This document shows, piece after piece, positions 18,063-26,627 of a DNA stretch of 64,000 nt (position 1 is its first letter; each line of letters opens with the position of its first letter). Position numbers and translations under genes: made by a program. The notes under the pieces were generated by a model. It was not told the DNA's origin and ran no database searches. It saw only the letters and a program-made list of their open reading frames with translations. Source of the DNA: Archangium lipolyticum (GTDB taxonomy: Bacteria; Myxococcota; Myxococcia; Myxococcales; Myxococcaceae); contig NZ_JANKBZ010000018.1 in assembly GCF_024623785.1 (NCBI RefSeq), positions 124,001-188,000 on the forward strand, read 5' to 3'.

Positions 18063-20225
18063 TCAGGAGGCGGCGTTGCCCGCGGACAGCGAGGGGACCG
18101 CCTCCGTCCTGGAAGTGGCCTCCGCGGCGGGGGCGGCGGCCGAGTGTCGCACGATGAGCAACGAGGTGGGAGCTTCCCGGAGGAGCCGCTCGCCGCGCAA
18201 GCCGAAGAGCTGATCCTCCAGGCCCCACTCCGCGCCCACACCCGCCACCACCAGGTCATACCCGTGCCGGCACTCCTCCAACGCCGCGTCCTCGGGCGAG
18301 TCGTGCGCCACCACCTTGAAGTGCACCCGCCCGGAGCCCCCCGGGAAGAGCTCCTCGACCAGGGGGCGGGTACTCGTGTGCTCGCGCGTGCCCTCGGACT
18401 GGGTGACGTGCAGCACCGTCACCTCGGCGGCGGAGTGCTGCAGCAGGCGCCGGGCCAGCCCCAGGGCCGCCCGGTCATGCGGGCTGCCGATGAAGGGCAC
18501 CAGCACCCGGCGCACGTTCTCCAGGCCCCGGTCCACCAGCACCGCCACGTCCGTGCCCGCCTCCTGCATCACCTCGTGCACGGTGCCGCCCAGCATCGTG
18601 CGGCTGAAGAGCGGCTTGTGCCAGCCCAGCAGGATGAGGCTGGCCTGCTTGGCCTCGGCCGTGCGGCAGATGTCCAGCCCCGGCTCGGCCGACACGAACG
18701 ACAGCGGCCTCACCTCCAGACCCAGCGTGCTCGCGCGTCCCAGCAGGGGCGCCAGGGTGTTGCCGCTGGCCTTCTCCGGATCATGCCGCAGGTGGAAGGA
18801 GGCGCGCTCCGTGGGGCGGATGAGGTGCAGCGCGTAGAGCTGGGAGGATGGCGAGGGCGTACCGAGGAGCGCACGCCCCAGGGTGACCATGCCGGCTCCG
18901 GCCTGCTCGTGGGAGACGCACATCAGCACGGTGAAGGGGGGCGCCTCCGCCAGCGGGGCCTCGGGGGTGAACGACACCTGGTCCCGGGCCATCTCCTCGG
19001 GGGGGTAGATCCACCGCAGCAGCGGCGTCGTCATGAACGTCGTCACCAGCGCCATCACCACCATCATGGTGAAGAGCGTGGGAGAGATGACGCCCAGGTC
19101 CAGGCCGATGTTGAGCACGATGAGCTCCATCAACCCGCGGGTGTTCATCAGGATGCCGAGCGCCCCCGCCTCACGCCAGCGCATGCCGGTGAGCCGCGCG
19201 GCCACCGCGCTGCCACCGAACTTGCCCAGACAGGCCAGGAGGATGATGACGCCGCACATCACCCAGTGGTCGCCGGTGGACAGCAGGCCGATCTCCGTCC
19301 GCAGTCCGCTGAAGGCGAAGAAGAGGGGCAGCAGCAGCACCACCGCCACGTCCTCGAGCTTCTCGGCCAGCGCCTGCGCCAGCCCGCCCTCCTTGGGGAT
19401 GACGGAGCCCATCATGAAGGCGCCGAAGAGGGCATGGATGCCGATGAGCTCCGTGGCCCACGCGGAGGCCAGCAACATCATCAGCGTCAGGGCGACACCG
19501 TTCTGGTTGAGCCCCTCCTTGTTGGCCACGCGCGCGCCCAGCCGGGCCAGGAAGGGCCGCACCACGCCCAGCATGAAGGCGATGTAGAGCATCGCGAAGA
19601 GCGTGGTGAGTCCCGCGTGCATCAGGTCCGAGGCGCGCACGATGGAGACGACGAAGGCCAGCAGGCACCACGCCGTCACGTCGTCCACCGCCGCGCAGGT
19701 GATGGTCATGGCCCCCACCTTGGAGCCCAGCAGCCGCCGCTCGGTGAGGATGCGCGCCAGCACCGGGAAGGCGGTGATGCTCATCGCCACGCCCATGAAG
19801 AGCACGAAGGAGGAGAAGGGCACCGAGGGCTCGGACAGGCGCGGGTAGAGCCACAGCGCCGCCCCCGCCCCCAGTCCGAAGGGCACGATGATGCTGGTGT
19901 GGCTGATGACCACCGAGGCATGTCCCCGGCCCTTGAGCAGCTTCGGGTCCAACTCCAGCCCGATGAGGAACATGAAGAGGATGAGCCCCACCTGGCTCAG
20001 CATCTTCAGCGCCGACATGCTGCTGGCCGGGAACAGCCACTCCATGGCCTCGGGGGCCAGCCACCCCAGCAGCGAGGGCCCCAGGAAGATGCCCGCGAGC
20101 ACCTCCGCGATGACCAGCGGTTGCCCCAGCCAGCGCGCACCCCGTCCAATCAGCCGGGAAAGCCCGATGATGACGATGAATTGTACGATTAGCAGGGTGA
20201 GTGCGTTGTGTGAGACGGCGTGCAT
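18063..20225 (-). CDS. CPA2-type cation:proton antiporter with C-terminal universal-stress domains (copy A)
   Basis: A protein of 720 residues, plainly a tandem paralogue of the next gene: the same IGLSRLIGRGARWLGQP start, LARILTERRLLGSKVG, CAAVDDVTAWCLLAF and the universal-stress unit VLVPFIGSPHDRAALGLA. The tail has an extra insert (TREHTSTRPLVEELFPG) compared with copy B. A GGAGGAG five bases before the ATG supports the start. The gap to copy B is 51 bases, so a common transcript through the XRE-EIIA gene is likely. It may serve potassium or pH homeostasis. The substrate ion cannot be read. Confidence 0.88.
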   Translation of the reverse strand: MHAVSHNALTLLIVQFIVIIGLSRLIGRGARWLGQPLVIAEVLAGIFLGPSLLGWLAPEAMEWLFPASSMSALKMLSQVGLILFMFLIGLELDPKLLKGRGHASVVISHTSIIVPFGLGAGAALWLYPRLSEPSVPFSSFVLFMGVAMSITAFPVLARILTERRLLGSKVGAMTITCAAVDDVTAWCLLAFVVSIVRASDLMHAGLTTLFAMLYIAFMLGVVRPFLARLGARVANKEGLNQNGVALTLMMLLASAWATELIGIHALFGAFMMGSVIPKEGGLAQALAEKLEDVAVVLLLPLFFAFSGLRTEIGLLSTGDHWVMCGVIILLACLGKFGGSAVAARLTGMRWREAGALGILMNTRGLMELIVLNIGLDLGVISPTLFTMMVVMALVTTFMTTPLLRWIYPPEEMARDQVSFTPEAPLAEAPPFTVLMCVSHEQAGAGMVTLGRALLGTPSPSSQLYALHLIRPTERASFHLRHDPEKASGNTLAPLLGRASTLGLEVRPLSFVSAEPGLDICRTAEAKQASLILLGWHKPLFSRTMLGGTVHEVMQEAGTDVAVLVDRGLENVRRVLVPFIGSPHDRAALGLARRLLQHSAAEVTVLHVTQSEGTREHTSTRPLVEELFPGGSGRVHFKVVAHDSPEDAALEECRHGYDLVVAGVGAEWGLEDQLFGLRGERLLREAPTSLLIVRHSAAAPAAEATSRTEAVPSLSAGNAAS

Positions 20226-20327
20226 GGGGTCTCCTCCCGCGAAGCGTTAAGTTCGCACTTACCATCTTCTGGCACAGCGTGTCACCCCGCCAGGGCCAAG
20301 AGCCCATGAATTACCGGCTTCTCAGAG

Positions 20328-20963
20328 TCAGGTACCTGGCGGCTTGCGCGGGAGGTCCACGCTGAGAACGGCCTGCATCAGGTCGACGAGACCGGGCCAC
20401 GCCTCGGCCGACAGCCACACGCCTTCCGGCTCATGCTCGGCGTTCATCAGGAGCGAGGAGGCCTCGAAGAGACGGGCCGCCACCACGCCCTCCTTCGGGA
20501 GCGGCCCGGACACGCGGAAGCGCTGTCCGTCCCAGCTCAGCCCCTCCGGCATCACCTGGTCGAGCAGGGTGCGCAGCGCGGCCTTCCCGCCGCCCACGCG
20601 CAACACGCCCTGCACCAGCGCCGAGGCCATCTTCGACTCCTCCAGGTCCACCCGGCCCGGGGTGAGCAGCGTCAGGTGGTAGCGGCCCGAGACCAGCTCC
20701 AGCCGCTCCAGGGCCACCTCCACGCGCAGCTTCCAGCCGGAGACCGCCAGCCGCACGTCATAGGTCTTCGGCAGGCTGGCCCAGTCGCCCACCGTCAACG
20801 GACGCACGTCGCGCAGCACCCGCCGGGTGATGGCCTCCACCCGTCCGTGGGACAGGCGCAGCCGCTTGCGGGCCACGTCCACTGCCACCTCGTTGGACAG
20901 GCCCACGGGCAACTTCCCCACCCACTCCCTGGCACTGTCCCACCACCGCGAAGCACCGGACAT
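20328..20963 (-). CDS. Conserved protein of unknown function
   Basis: A protein of 211 residues with no signal peptide or membrane segment. It has a basic, beta-rich middle (VRLAVSGWKLRVEVALERLELV) and a helical C-terminus. No family was recognised. Start choice: AGGAGG is two bases before an ATG at 20969 and eight bases before the ATG at 20963, so the latter is preferred (MSGASRWWDSA). It is 103 bases downstream of nothing transcribed in the same direction except the stop of its own frame; the antiporter gene begins at 20225. Confidence 0.65.
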   Translation of the reverse strand: MSGASRWWDSAREWVGKLPVGLSNEVAVDVARKRLRLSHGRVEAITRRVLRDVRPLTVGDWASLPKTYDVRLAVSGWKLRVEVALERLELVSGRYHLTLLTPGRVDLEESKMASALVQGVLRVGGGKAALRTLLDQVMPEGLSWDGQRFRVSGPLPKEGVVAARLFEASSLLMNAEHEPEGVWLSAEAWPGLVDLMQAVLSVDLPRKPPGT

Positions 20964-21061
20964 TTCCATCGCCTCCTGGGGTACCGCGCCCTGTATCTGG
21001 CCCGGGACACACCTCGGATTCAAGCGCGGCGGCACGCCCCCTGCTTGATACGTTGGCGGCC

Positions 21062-21223
21062 GTGCCCTCATTCCGTGCCCCGCTCCCGGCCCTGCTCGTG
21101 CCCCTGCTCCTGCTGGCCTCCGGTTGCGCCACGTTCACCTCCCACCGCCAGTTCCCTCCCGAGGGCTGCCAGGTGGTGTCCTGGTGGATCAAGGCACTCG
21201 GTGCGCAGCCCTCGCGGCCGTAG
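21062..21223 (+). CDS. Very small lipoprotein
   Basis: A 53-residue frame below common length cut-offs. It starts at GTG and has a signal of the pattern LLVPLLLLASGC, a textbook lipobox with Cys at ~21, followed by a 30-residue tail with one more Cys (EGCQVVSWWIKALGAQ). No Shine-Dalgarno site is obvious. The intact signal sequence is the main evidence. It lies in the gap between two larger genes and precedes the zinc-finger gene by 46 bases. Function unknown. Confidence 0.5.
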   Translation: MPSFRAPLPALLVPLLLLASGCATFTSHRQFPPEGCQVVSWWIKALGAQPSRP

Positions 21224-21269
21224 TGCGAGCGTGTGCACCCCGTTTCCGTGTGATTAGATACCTCCAGGC

Positions 21270-21917
21270 ATGACGAACGGCTCCCCAGAAGGTCCCCCGC
21301 CTCCATGGCCCGACATCCACCGGACGGTGCTCTCCACGCTCGATGCGCTGGCCTCGTCCACCGGGTGGATTCCCACCGCCGCGACCGTTGGTATCGAACC
21401 GATCTTCGAGCGCGTGCTGAAGCAGATCTGCGAGCCCCAGGGAGTGACCCCCTCGGCCTACATCGACGTCCTCACCCGGGACGCCACGCTGCGCGGTGAG
21501 GTCCAGAAGCGCCTGGCGACGTTGATGGAGAACCCGGCACTCGTGAGCATGCGCCGCGAGGCCCAGCGCCGCGAGGCCGAGCACCAGCTCCACATCCTCC
21601 ACTACCTGCTGTCGGGCCAGAAGCCGCCCGACTGGGTGTGGACGTCGCTCGAGGAGGAGCAGCAGCAGCAGCTCCGCGACGCGGCCGAGTCGGGCGAGGA
21701 GAAGGATCCCGTCCTGCTCCCCCGCGTGCAGGGGGCGCTGAAGAAGCTGGCCACGGCCCCCACCACCTACGGCCAGTGCGAGGACTGCGGCACGCCCATC
21801 CTCCTGGAGCGCCTGCAGCTGGTGCCCTGGGCGGAGTGCTGCGCCGCCTGCCAACGCAAGCGCGAGGGCGTCCCGGACGAGCCGCCGGAGCCCCAGGTTC
21901 CCATCCTCTATTTCTGA
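21270..21917 (+). CDS. DksA/TraR-type zinc-finger protein
   Basis: A protein of 215 residues. The N-terminal ~145 residues are helical and unfamiliar. The C-terminus has a C-x2-C-x17-C-x2-C zinc finger at C170, C173, C191 and C194 (YGQCEDCGTPI...CCAACQRKREG), the exact spacing of DksA/TraR proteins that bind the RNA polymerase secondary channel. The usual acidic tip of a DksA coiled coil is not seen, so an RNA polymerase role is uncertain. The 3' end overlaps the ATP-grasp gene's 3' end by ten bases (convergent). A Gln-run (EEEQQQQLRDA) precedes the finger. Confidence 0.75.
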   Translation: MTNGSPEGPPPPWPDIHRTVLSTLDALASSTGWIPTAATVGIEPIFERVLKQICEPQGVTPSAYIDVLTRDATLRGEVQKRLATLMENPALVSMRREAQRREAEHQLHILHYLLSGQKPPDWVWTSLEEEQQQQLRDAAESGEEKDPVLLPRVQGALKKLATAPTTYGQCEDCGTPILLERLQLVPWAECCAACQRKREGVPDEPPEPQVPILYF

Positions 21918-22858
21918 GCCCTCGCCCCCTCCACCACGCGCCGGGCGATGGCACGGCTGATGGGGTGTCCGAGCTTCAGCTCGACATCCAGGTAGATGGG
22001 CGAGCTGTTGAGCTCCAGGAACACCCAGTCGTCCCCGAGCTGCTTGATGTCGATGCCGGCGAAGGTGAGGCCGCACGCGCGCGCGGCCTCCCGGCAGAAG
22101 CGCTGGATGGGCGCGGGGAGCGGCACCTCGCGGTAGGAGGCCCCGCCCCCGCTGTAGACGGGGTCCGCCCGGAAGTCGAGGTGCTGCTCGGGCGTCTCGA
22201 TGGCCACGGACGAGACGATCTCCTCCCCCACCAGCATGACGCGCAGGTCGGCGCCCGGGACGCGCTCCTGGAAGATGACGGGCGAGGCGGTGACGTCCTC
22301 GAGCCGCCCGAGCGCCTCGTCATCCAGCACCCGGGTGACGGCCCCGCCCATGATGGGCTTGAAGATGACGTCCTTCACGTCGGCGTGGAAGGCGCGGATG
22401 GCGGCCGGGTCGTTCGAGATGAGCGTCCGGGGCACCCGCGCCCCGAGGCTCCTGAGCGCGTGGAGCTGGAAGGGCTTGTACTGCATGACGCTCGCCGCAT
22501 GAGGGCCGTTGACCAGCGTGGCGCCCCGGTGGGCGAGCTGGAGCAACCACGCCACGTAGTACGAGGCCCGCTCGCGCGTGTGCATGAAGGTGGTGAACCA
22601 GTCCTCGTAGAGGACGAGCTCCCCATTGCGCTCCACGGACGGGGCGTAGGGAGCGGGGATGCCGCGGAGGTAGAAGCCCCGGACATCGCCCACCGGCTCA
22701 CCGAGATAGAACGTCTGCCCATCGAGCATCGACAGCGGCAGACCCCGGTCGAGCGCATCGGGCTCGATGAAGAGCGTGTCCGCGCCGAGCGCGGCGGCCT
22801 CGCGCGCCACCGCCCTGCACTGCACATCCGCCGCCGGGCCAAAGACGCCGATTCTCAA
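21908..22858 (-). CDS. RimK-like ATP-grasp ligase, candidate graspetide macrocyclase
   Basis: A protein of 316 residues. The ATP-grasp core is clear: a Lys-rich KPIMGGAVTRVL loop (~170), QERVPGADLRVMLVGEEIV (~210) and the metal-binding C-terminal motif FLELNSSP (~290). Ligases of this RimK/MdnC/PsnB group couple carboxylates to hydroxyl or amino groups with ATP. The start is TTG 22858, because GGGGGAG is close upstream and MRIGVFG is the family N-terminus; ATGs at 22915/22921 lack a binding site. It is divergent from the 51-aa TTxxxxEE peptide (22939), sharing an 80-base promoter region, which points to a plesiocin-type graspetide ligase. Confidence 0.82.
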   Translation of the reverse strand: MRIGVFGPAADVQCRAVAREAAALGADTLFIEPDALDRGLPLSMLDGQTFYLGEPVGDVRGFYLRGIPAPYAPSVERNGELVLYEDWFTTFMHTRERASYYVAWLLQLAHRGATLVNGPHAASVMQYKPFQLHALRSLGARVPRTLISNDPAAIRAFHADVKDVIFKPIMGGAVTRVLDDEALGRLEDVTASPVIFQERVPGADLRVMLVGEEIVSSVAIETPEQHLDFRADPVYSGGGASYREVPLPAPIQRFCREAARACGLTFAGIDIKQLGDDWVFLELNSSPIYLDVELKLGHPISRAIARRVVEGARAQK

Positions 22859-22938
22859 GGCACTCCCCCCGCGAATGGGACCCACACGTGGTCCGGGCCT
22901 TGCAACCCTGAACATGAACATCCACGGAGGGAAATGTC

Positions 22939-23094
22939 GTGACGAAGACGCGGAAGGGTCCGCCGTTCATCAAGTTCGCGCTGCCGAAACCCCGGAAGCC
23001 CGCCGACAAGCAACCGAGCAAGCCCGACAAGCCGAAGCCCACCGATCGCCTGACGACGATGGCGGTGGGCGAGGAAGGAGGCAGCAACCGCTAG
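22939..23094 (+). CDS. Candidate plesiocin-type graspetide precursor peptide
   Basis: A 51-residue frame below usual length cut-offs, starting at GTG with GGAGGG eight bases upstream. The leader contains GPPFIKFALPKP (7-18), similar in kind to the PFF.RFLE leader motif of microviridin-type precursors, then a Lys/Pro-rich linker. Residues 39-46 are TTMAVGEE, exactly the TTxxxxEE motif in which plesiocin-group precursors form paired Thr-to-Glu side-chain esters; a short GGSNR tail follows. It has only one core motif, unlike multi-repeat plesiocin. It is divergent from an ATP-grasp gene. Modification is inferred; no protease or exporter gene is adjacent. Confidence 0.75.
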   Translation: MTKTRKGPPFIKFALPKPRKPADKQPSKPDKPKPTDRLTTMAVGEEGGSNR

Positions 23095-23108
23095 GAGGGC
23101 CCCGGGCG

Positions 23109-23720
23109 TCAGGCGTTGGTGCGCAGCACCTTGAGGGCCTCGCGGAAGAGGGCCTGGAAGGCGGCCTCGCCCCCGAGCCGCTCGCTGGCGGACTCCGCGG
23201 CCTTCTCCGCCTGGGGCTGCTTGTAGCCGAGGTTGATGAGCGCGGAGACCAGGTCCGCCATGTGCCCGGCCACGGGCGCCGCCGGCGTCGCCTGCGCGGC
23301 CACCTGCTCCAGGTGCAGCGTCTTCACCTTGTCCTTGAGCTCCAGCACGAGCCGCTCGGCGGTCTTCTTCCCCACCCCGTGAATCTTGGTGAGGCGGGCC
23401 ACCTCGCCCCGGCCCAGCGCGGCCACCAGCTCCGGCACCTCCATGCCGGAGAGCACCGCCAGCGCGAGCCTCGGGCCCACGTGGGACACCGAGTTGAGCA
23501 GCAGGAACAGCTCCTCCTCGGCCCGCGAGAGGAAGCCGAACAGCTCGAAGGCGTCCTCGCGCACCACGGTGCGCACGCGCACCTTCACGGACTCGCCCTC
23601 GGGGGGCAGCCGCCCGAGCGTCAGGGAGGAGAAGAAGACGCGGTACCCCACTCCACCCACGTCGATGATGGCCTCGTCGAGGCTCTTCTCCTGAACGATG
23701 CCACGCAGTGCCGCGATCAT
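23109..23720 (-). CDS. ruvA: Holliday junction branch migration protein RuvA
   Basis: A protein of 203 residues that binds the four-way junction as a tetramer and positions RuvB. The N-terminal OB-like domain (MIAALRGIVQEKSLDEAII) and a helix-hairpin-helix region (GVGKKTAERLVLELKDKV, ~residue 112) are visible, followed by the C-terminal three-helix domain that contacts RuvB (~155-203). The ATG overlaps the stop of ruvC by four bases (ATGA, 23717-23720). The stop lies 14 bases from the end of the candidate graspetide precursor gene on the other strand. Confidence 0.96.
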   Translation of the reverse strand: MIAALRGIVQEKSLDEAIIDVGGVGYRVFFSSLTLGRLPPEGESVKVRVRTVVREDAFELFGFLSRAEEELFLLLNSVSHVGPRLALAVLSGMEVPELVAALGRGEVARLTKIHGVGKKTAERLVLELKDKVKTLHLEQVAAQATPAAPVAGHMADLVSALINLGYKQPQAEKAAESASERLGGEAAFQALFREALKVLRTNA

Positions 23721-24295
23721 CCCGCCTCCGGTCGCCGGTAGGACGGCGCGAGCCGGTCCGCCAGCTGCGCCTGCGCCGACTTGCGGCGCGACTTCGAGAC
23801 CTTGCTCTTACCCGAGACCGCCACGCCCAGGCGGCCATGGTTGAGGTGGCAGAGCGCCACCGCGAGCGCGTCGCTGGCGTCCGAGCGCTCCAGCTCCTCG
23901 AGGTCGAGGAAGGTGCACACCATGCGCGCCACCGCGTCCTTGTCGGCGGCGCCGCCCGCGCCCACCGCGCGCTTCACGCGGGCGGGCGGGTACTCGTGCA
24001 CGGAGAGTCCTGCCTGGGCGGCGGCCAGCAGGGCCACCCCGCGCGCGTGTCCGAGGACGAGCGCGCTGCGGGCGTTGCGGAAGGTGAAGACACCTTCCAC
24101 GGCCACCGCCTCGGGCCGGTAGAGCTTCAGGGCCGTCATGAGGGCGCCGTGCAGGTCCTTGAGCCTCAGCTCCAGGGGGGCGTCGGCGTCCACCTTGATG
24201 ACACCATGCCCCACGTGGATCAGCCGGCCGCGCCGCTCCTCCACCACGCCATACCCCATGAAACGGCTGCCGGGGTCGATGCCTAGGACGCGCAA
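23717..24295 (-). CDS. ruvC: Holliday junction resolvase RuvC
   Basis: A protein of 192 residues that makes symmetric nicks in Holliday junctions using an acidic, Mg2+-dependent site. The first motif LGIDPGSRFMGYG carries the first Asp (~residue 6), AVEGVF the next Glu, and DASDALAVAL the last Asp pair. The start is TTG at 24295: GGAG lies six bases before it and the product begins at the family's MRVLGIDPGS, while the upstream TTG at 24313 has no binding site. The tail is ~20 residues longer than in many homologues. Confidence 0.95.
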   Translation of the reverse strand: MRVLGIDPGSRFMGYGVVEERRGRLIHVGHGVIKVDADAPLELRLKDLHGALMTALKLYRPEAVAVEGVFTFRNARSALVLGHARGVALLAAAQAGLSVHEYPPARVKRAVGAGGAADKDAVARMVCTFLDLEELERSDASDALAVALCHLNHGRLGVAVSGKSKVSKSRRKSAQAQLADRLAPSYRRPEAG

Positions 24296-24383
24296 GTGCT
24301 TCTCCGGGGACAACGGAACAGGGGTTCAGCCAGCCCTATAACGCGCGGGCCGCCCGCCTGTCGATGTGCCCTTTCCATCCCCA

Positions 24384-25133
24384 CTACGCCGAGAGCGACT
24401 CCATCAACGCGTCGTCCATCTCGAAGTTGGCGTGCACGTTCTGCACGTCGTCGTTGTCCTCGAGCAGCTCCATCAGCTTGAGCATCTTCTTGGCGTTGTC
24501 GCCCTCGAGCCTGACGGTGTTCTGGGGAATGTACGTCCACTTCTGCTCGCCCAGCTTCAGACCCGCCTGCTCCAGGCTGGCGGCGACGGCGTGCAGGTCG
24601 GCCGGAGCGGTGCGCACCTCGAAGCCCTCGTCACCGTGGTTGAGGACGTCCTCGGCGCCGGCCTCGATGGCCTTCTCCATCACCTGGTCCTCGGAGGGGC
24701 CCGGCTTGACGGTGATGATGCCCTTCTTGTGGAACATCCAGTTCACCGAGCCTTCGGCGCCCAGGTTGCCGCCCTCCTTGGAGAACATGGAGCGCACGTC
24801 GCTGGCGGAGCGGTTGCGGTTGTCGGTGAGGCACTCCACGAGCACGGCCACGCCACCGGGGCCATAACCCTCGTAGACGATCTCCTCGTAGGCGGCACCC
24901 TCCAGTTCGCCGGTGCCCTTCTTGATGGCGCGCTGGATGGTGTCGTTGGGCATGTTCGCCTCGCGCGCCGCGGCGATGGCCACGCGCAGCCGGGCGTTAC
25001 CGTCGGGGTTGCCCCCTCCCAACCTGGCGGAGACGGTGAGCTCCTTGATGACCTTGGTGTAGAGCTTGCCCTTGCTCGCACCCATCGCGGCCTTCTGCCG
25101 CTTGATCTTCGACCATCGGTTGTGACCGGACAT
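24384..25133 (-). CDS. yebC: YebC/PmpR family regulator
   Basis: A protein of 249 residues, normal for the family. It opens with MSGHNRWSKIKRQKAA, the family signature, and keeps the domain with VYEGYGPGGVAVLVE (~88). Members act as transcription regulators or, as shown for some, as factors that relieve ribosome stalling. Gene order yebC-ruvC-ruvA is an old conserved linkage and is kept here, though ruvB is at 10.9-11.9 kb. The gap to ruvC is about 90 bases. The start ATG is at 25133. Confidence 0.95.
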   Translation of the reverse strand: MSGHNRWSKIKRQKAAMGASKGKLYTKVIKELTVSARLGGGNPDGNARLRVAIAAAREANMPNDTIQRAIKKGTGELEGAAYEEIVYEGYGPGGVAVLVECLTDNRNRSASDVRSMFSKEGGNLGAEGSVNWMFHKKGIITVKPGPSEDQVMEKAIEAGAEDVLNHGDEGFEVRTAPADLHAVAASLEQAGLKLGEQKWTYIPQNTVRLEGDNAKKMLKLMELLEDNDDVQNVHANFEMDDALMESLSA

Positions 25134-25266
25134 GGTGGGATGACGCTCCTCGCGGATGCGCTGCGGATCCGTAGGTGATGATGCGACGCCGCGCCTTCTC
25201 GCCTGGACGGGGAGGCGGAGTCAAACACCGAGAGATAACTTCCGGCGCCGTGCCGGGCAGTCCGGC

Positions 25267-26400
25267 TCAGGCCGCCTGGGAGGGCCCCGTGGACTCGAAG
25301 GCCTCGGAGAAGGGCTCCTCCTCCTCCGGATCCAACACCGGCTCGAAGAAGGGCGGGATGACGAGCGGCGGAGGCTCGCGCTCGGCGATGAGGTTGGCCG
25401 GGACCAGCACGCCCTGGGCGTACAGGCACGTCACCGCCTCGAGGGTGGTCACCTCGGGCAGGCTGCACTCCAGGATGGCGGTGTGCACGGTGCGCTGGCC
25501 GTCGAAGAGACGGATGACCTGGCCCAGGTCATCGGGCAGGGACTTGAGCATGTCGGCCAGCCGCTTGAAGTCCACCATGAGGCGGGCGGACAGGGGGATG
25601 CCGAGGGAGCACAGGGCGGAGAAACGCTCGGCGGCCGGCAGCAGCAGCGAGGCGTAGATCTTCAGGTTGACGAGCGGCTTGCCCTCGGCGGGCACGTCAC
25701 CGAAGGACACGGCGTAGGCGCCCGAGCCGAAGAAGAGCAGGCGGCGCAGGGCGGTGAGACCGCGCTCGCCCGCGAAGGAAGCATCGACCAGGTGGCCCTG
25801 GCGGAAGGAGAGCCAGCCCTCGTTGTCACGCAGCTCGACGCGGCCAGCGCGGGTGCCGCACAGGAGCGCGTGGACGACCTGGGCGAGGGACAGGCGGGCG
25901 GTATGGGCCTCGTAGACGGGACTGGAGGTGCTGCGGCCGGCCTTGAGACGGGCGAGCGACACCACCACCTCCGGGGGCAAGGGCTGGAGGAGATAGTCAT
26001 CGGCGCGCACGGCGTCGGCGAGCTCGCGGTGGTGGGGCTCCTCGTGACGGGAGAGCAGATAGACCGGGAGGTGCTCGGTGCGGGCGTCGGCGCGGAGCTT
26101 CTCGCACAAGGCGAAACCATCGAGACCGTCGCCGGAGGGCTCGACCTGGGCGATGACGAGGTGCGGCAGGGGGCAGCCCGGAGCCAGCTCGCCGAGGATG
26201 TCCTCGACGGAGGGAGCGGCGAGCACCTCTAAACCGGCGCTCACGAGCCCCAGGGCGAGGGAGGAGCGCGCGTCCTTGTCGGACTGGACGAGCAGGACGC
26301 GAGGGCGGAAACGGGTGGAGCGCCGCCGGGGGCTGACGTCGGCGGAGGCGGACGAGGCTGCGGGCTCGAGGACGGTGGCGCGGTGTGAACTGGCGACCAT
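25267..26400 (-). CDS. Receiver-like/DUF4388 signalling protein
   Basis: A protein of 377 residues. Residues ~34-160 resemble a response-regulator receiver (PRVLLVQSDKDARSSLALGLVSAG), although the phosphate-accepting Asp position reads VIAQVEPSGDG rather than the usual D-x-x-M-P, so phosphorylation is doubtful. Residues ~165-300 carry a DUF4388-type region (LSLAQVVHALLCGTRAGRVEL, then FRQGHLVDASF). The tail is acidic and Pro-rich. The ATG at 26400 has AGGAG eight bases before it. It is a second DUF4388 protein in the window besides the one at 5.7-6.9 kb. Confidence 0.75.
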   Translation of the reverse strand: MVASSHRATVLEPAASSASADVSPRRRSTRFRPRVLLVQSDKDARSSLALGLVSAGLEVLAAPSVEDILGELAPGCPLPHLVIAQVEPSGDGLDGFALCEKLRADARTEHLPVYLLSRHEEPHHRELADAVRADDYLLQPLPPEVVVSLARLKAGRSTSSPVYEAHTARLSLAQVVHALLCGTRAGRVELRDNEGWLSFRQGHLVDASFAGERGLTALRRLLFFGSGAYAVSFGDVPAEGKPLVNLKIYASLLLPAAERFSALCSLGIPLSARLMVDFKRLADMLKSLPDDLGQVIRLFDGQRTVHTAILECSLPEVTTLEAVTCLYAQGVLVPANLIAEREPPPLVIPPFFEPVLDPEEEEPFSEAFESTGPSQAA

Positions 26401-26627
26401 GAGAAGGCTCCTGGAGCGACGATCCGATGGACCGGGGTCCACTTCCAGCGAAAAACTACGTTATTCCCAGAATGAAGACTACCCGGGAAGGCGGGGGGAC
26501 TCTGCTATAGCGGAGAGGAAGGTAGCATACCAGGACCCAAGGGCTTGAAATTGTTGGATAAGCATCAGCAGAGGGTTTGAGGAAAGGCTCGACGGGCGAG
26601 GGGGCGAGGAGCCAGAGTGCGCGGCCT

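Noticed and set aside
22767-23741. A 324-residue plus-strand frame across the graspetide precursor and ruvA
   Set aside because: It is antisense to ruvA in its second half and in another frame than the precursor; it has no recognisable domain.
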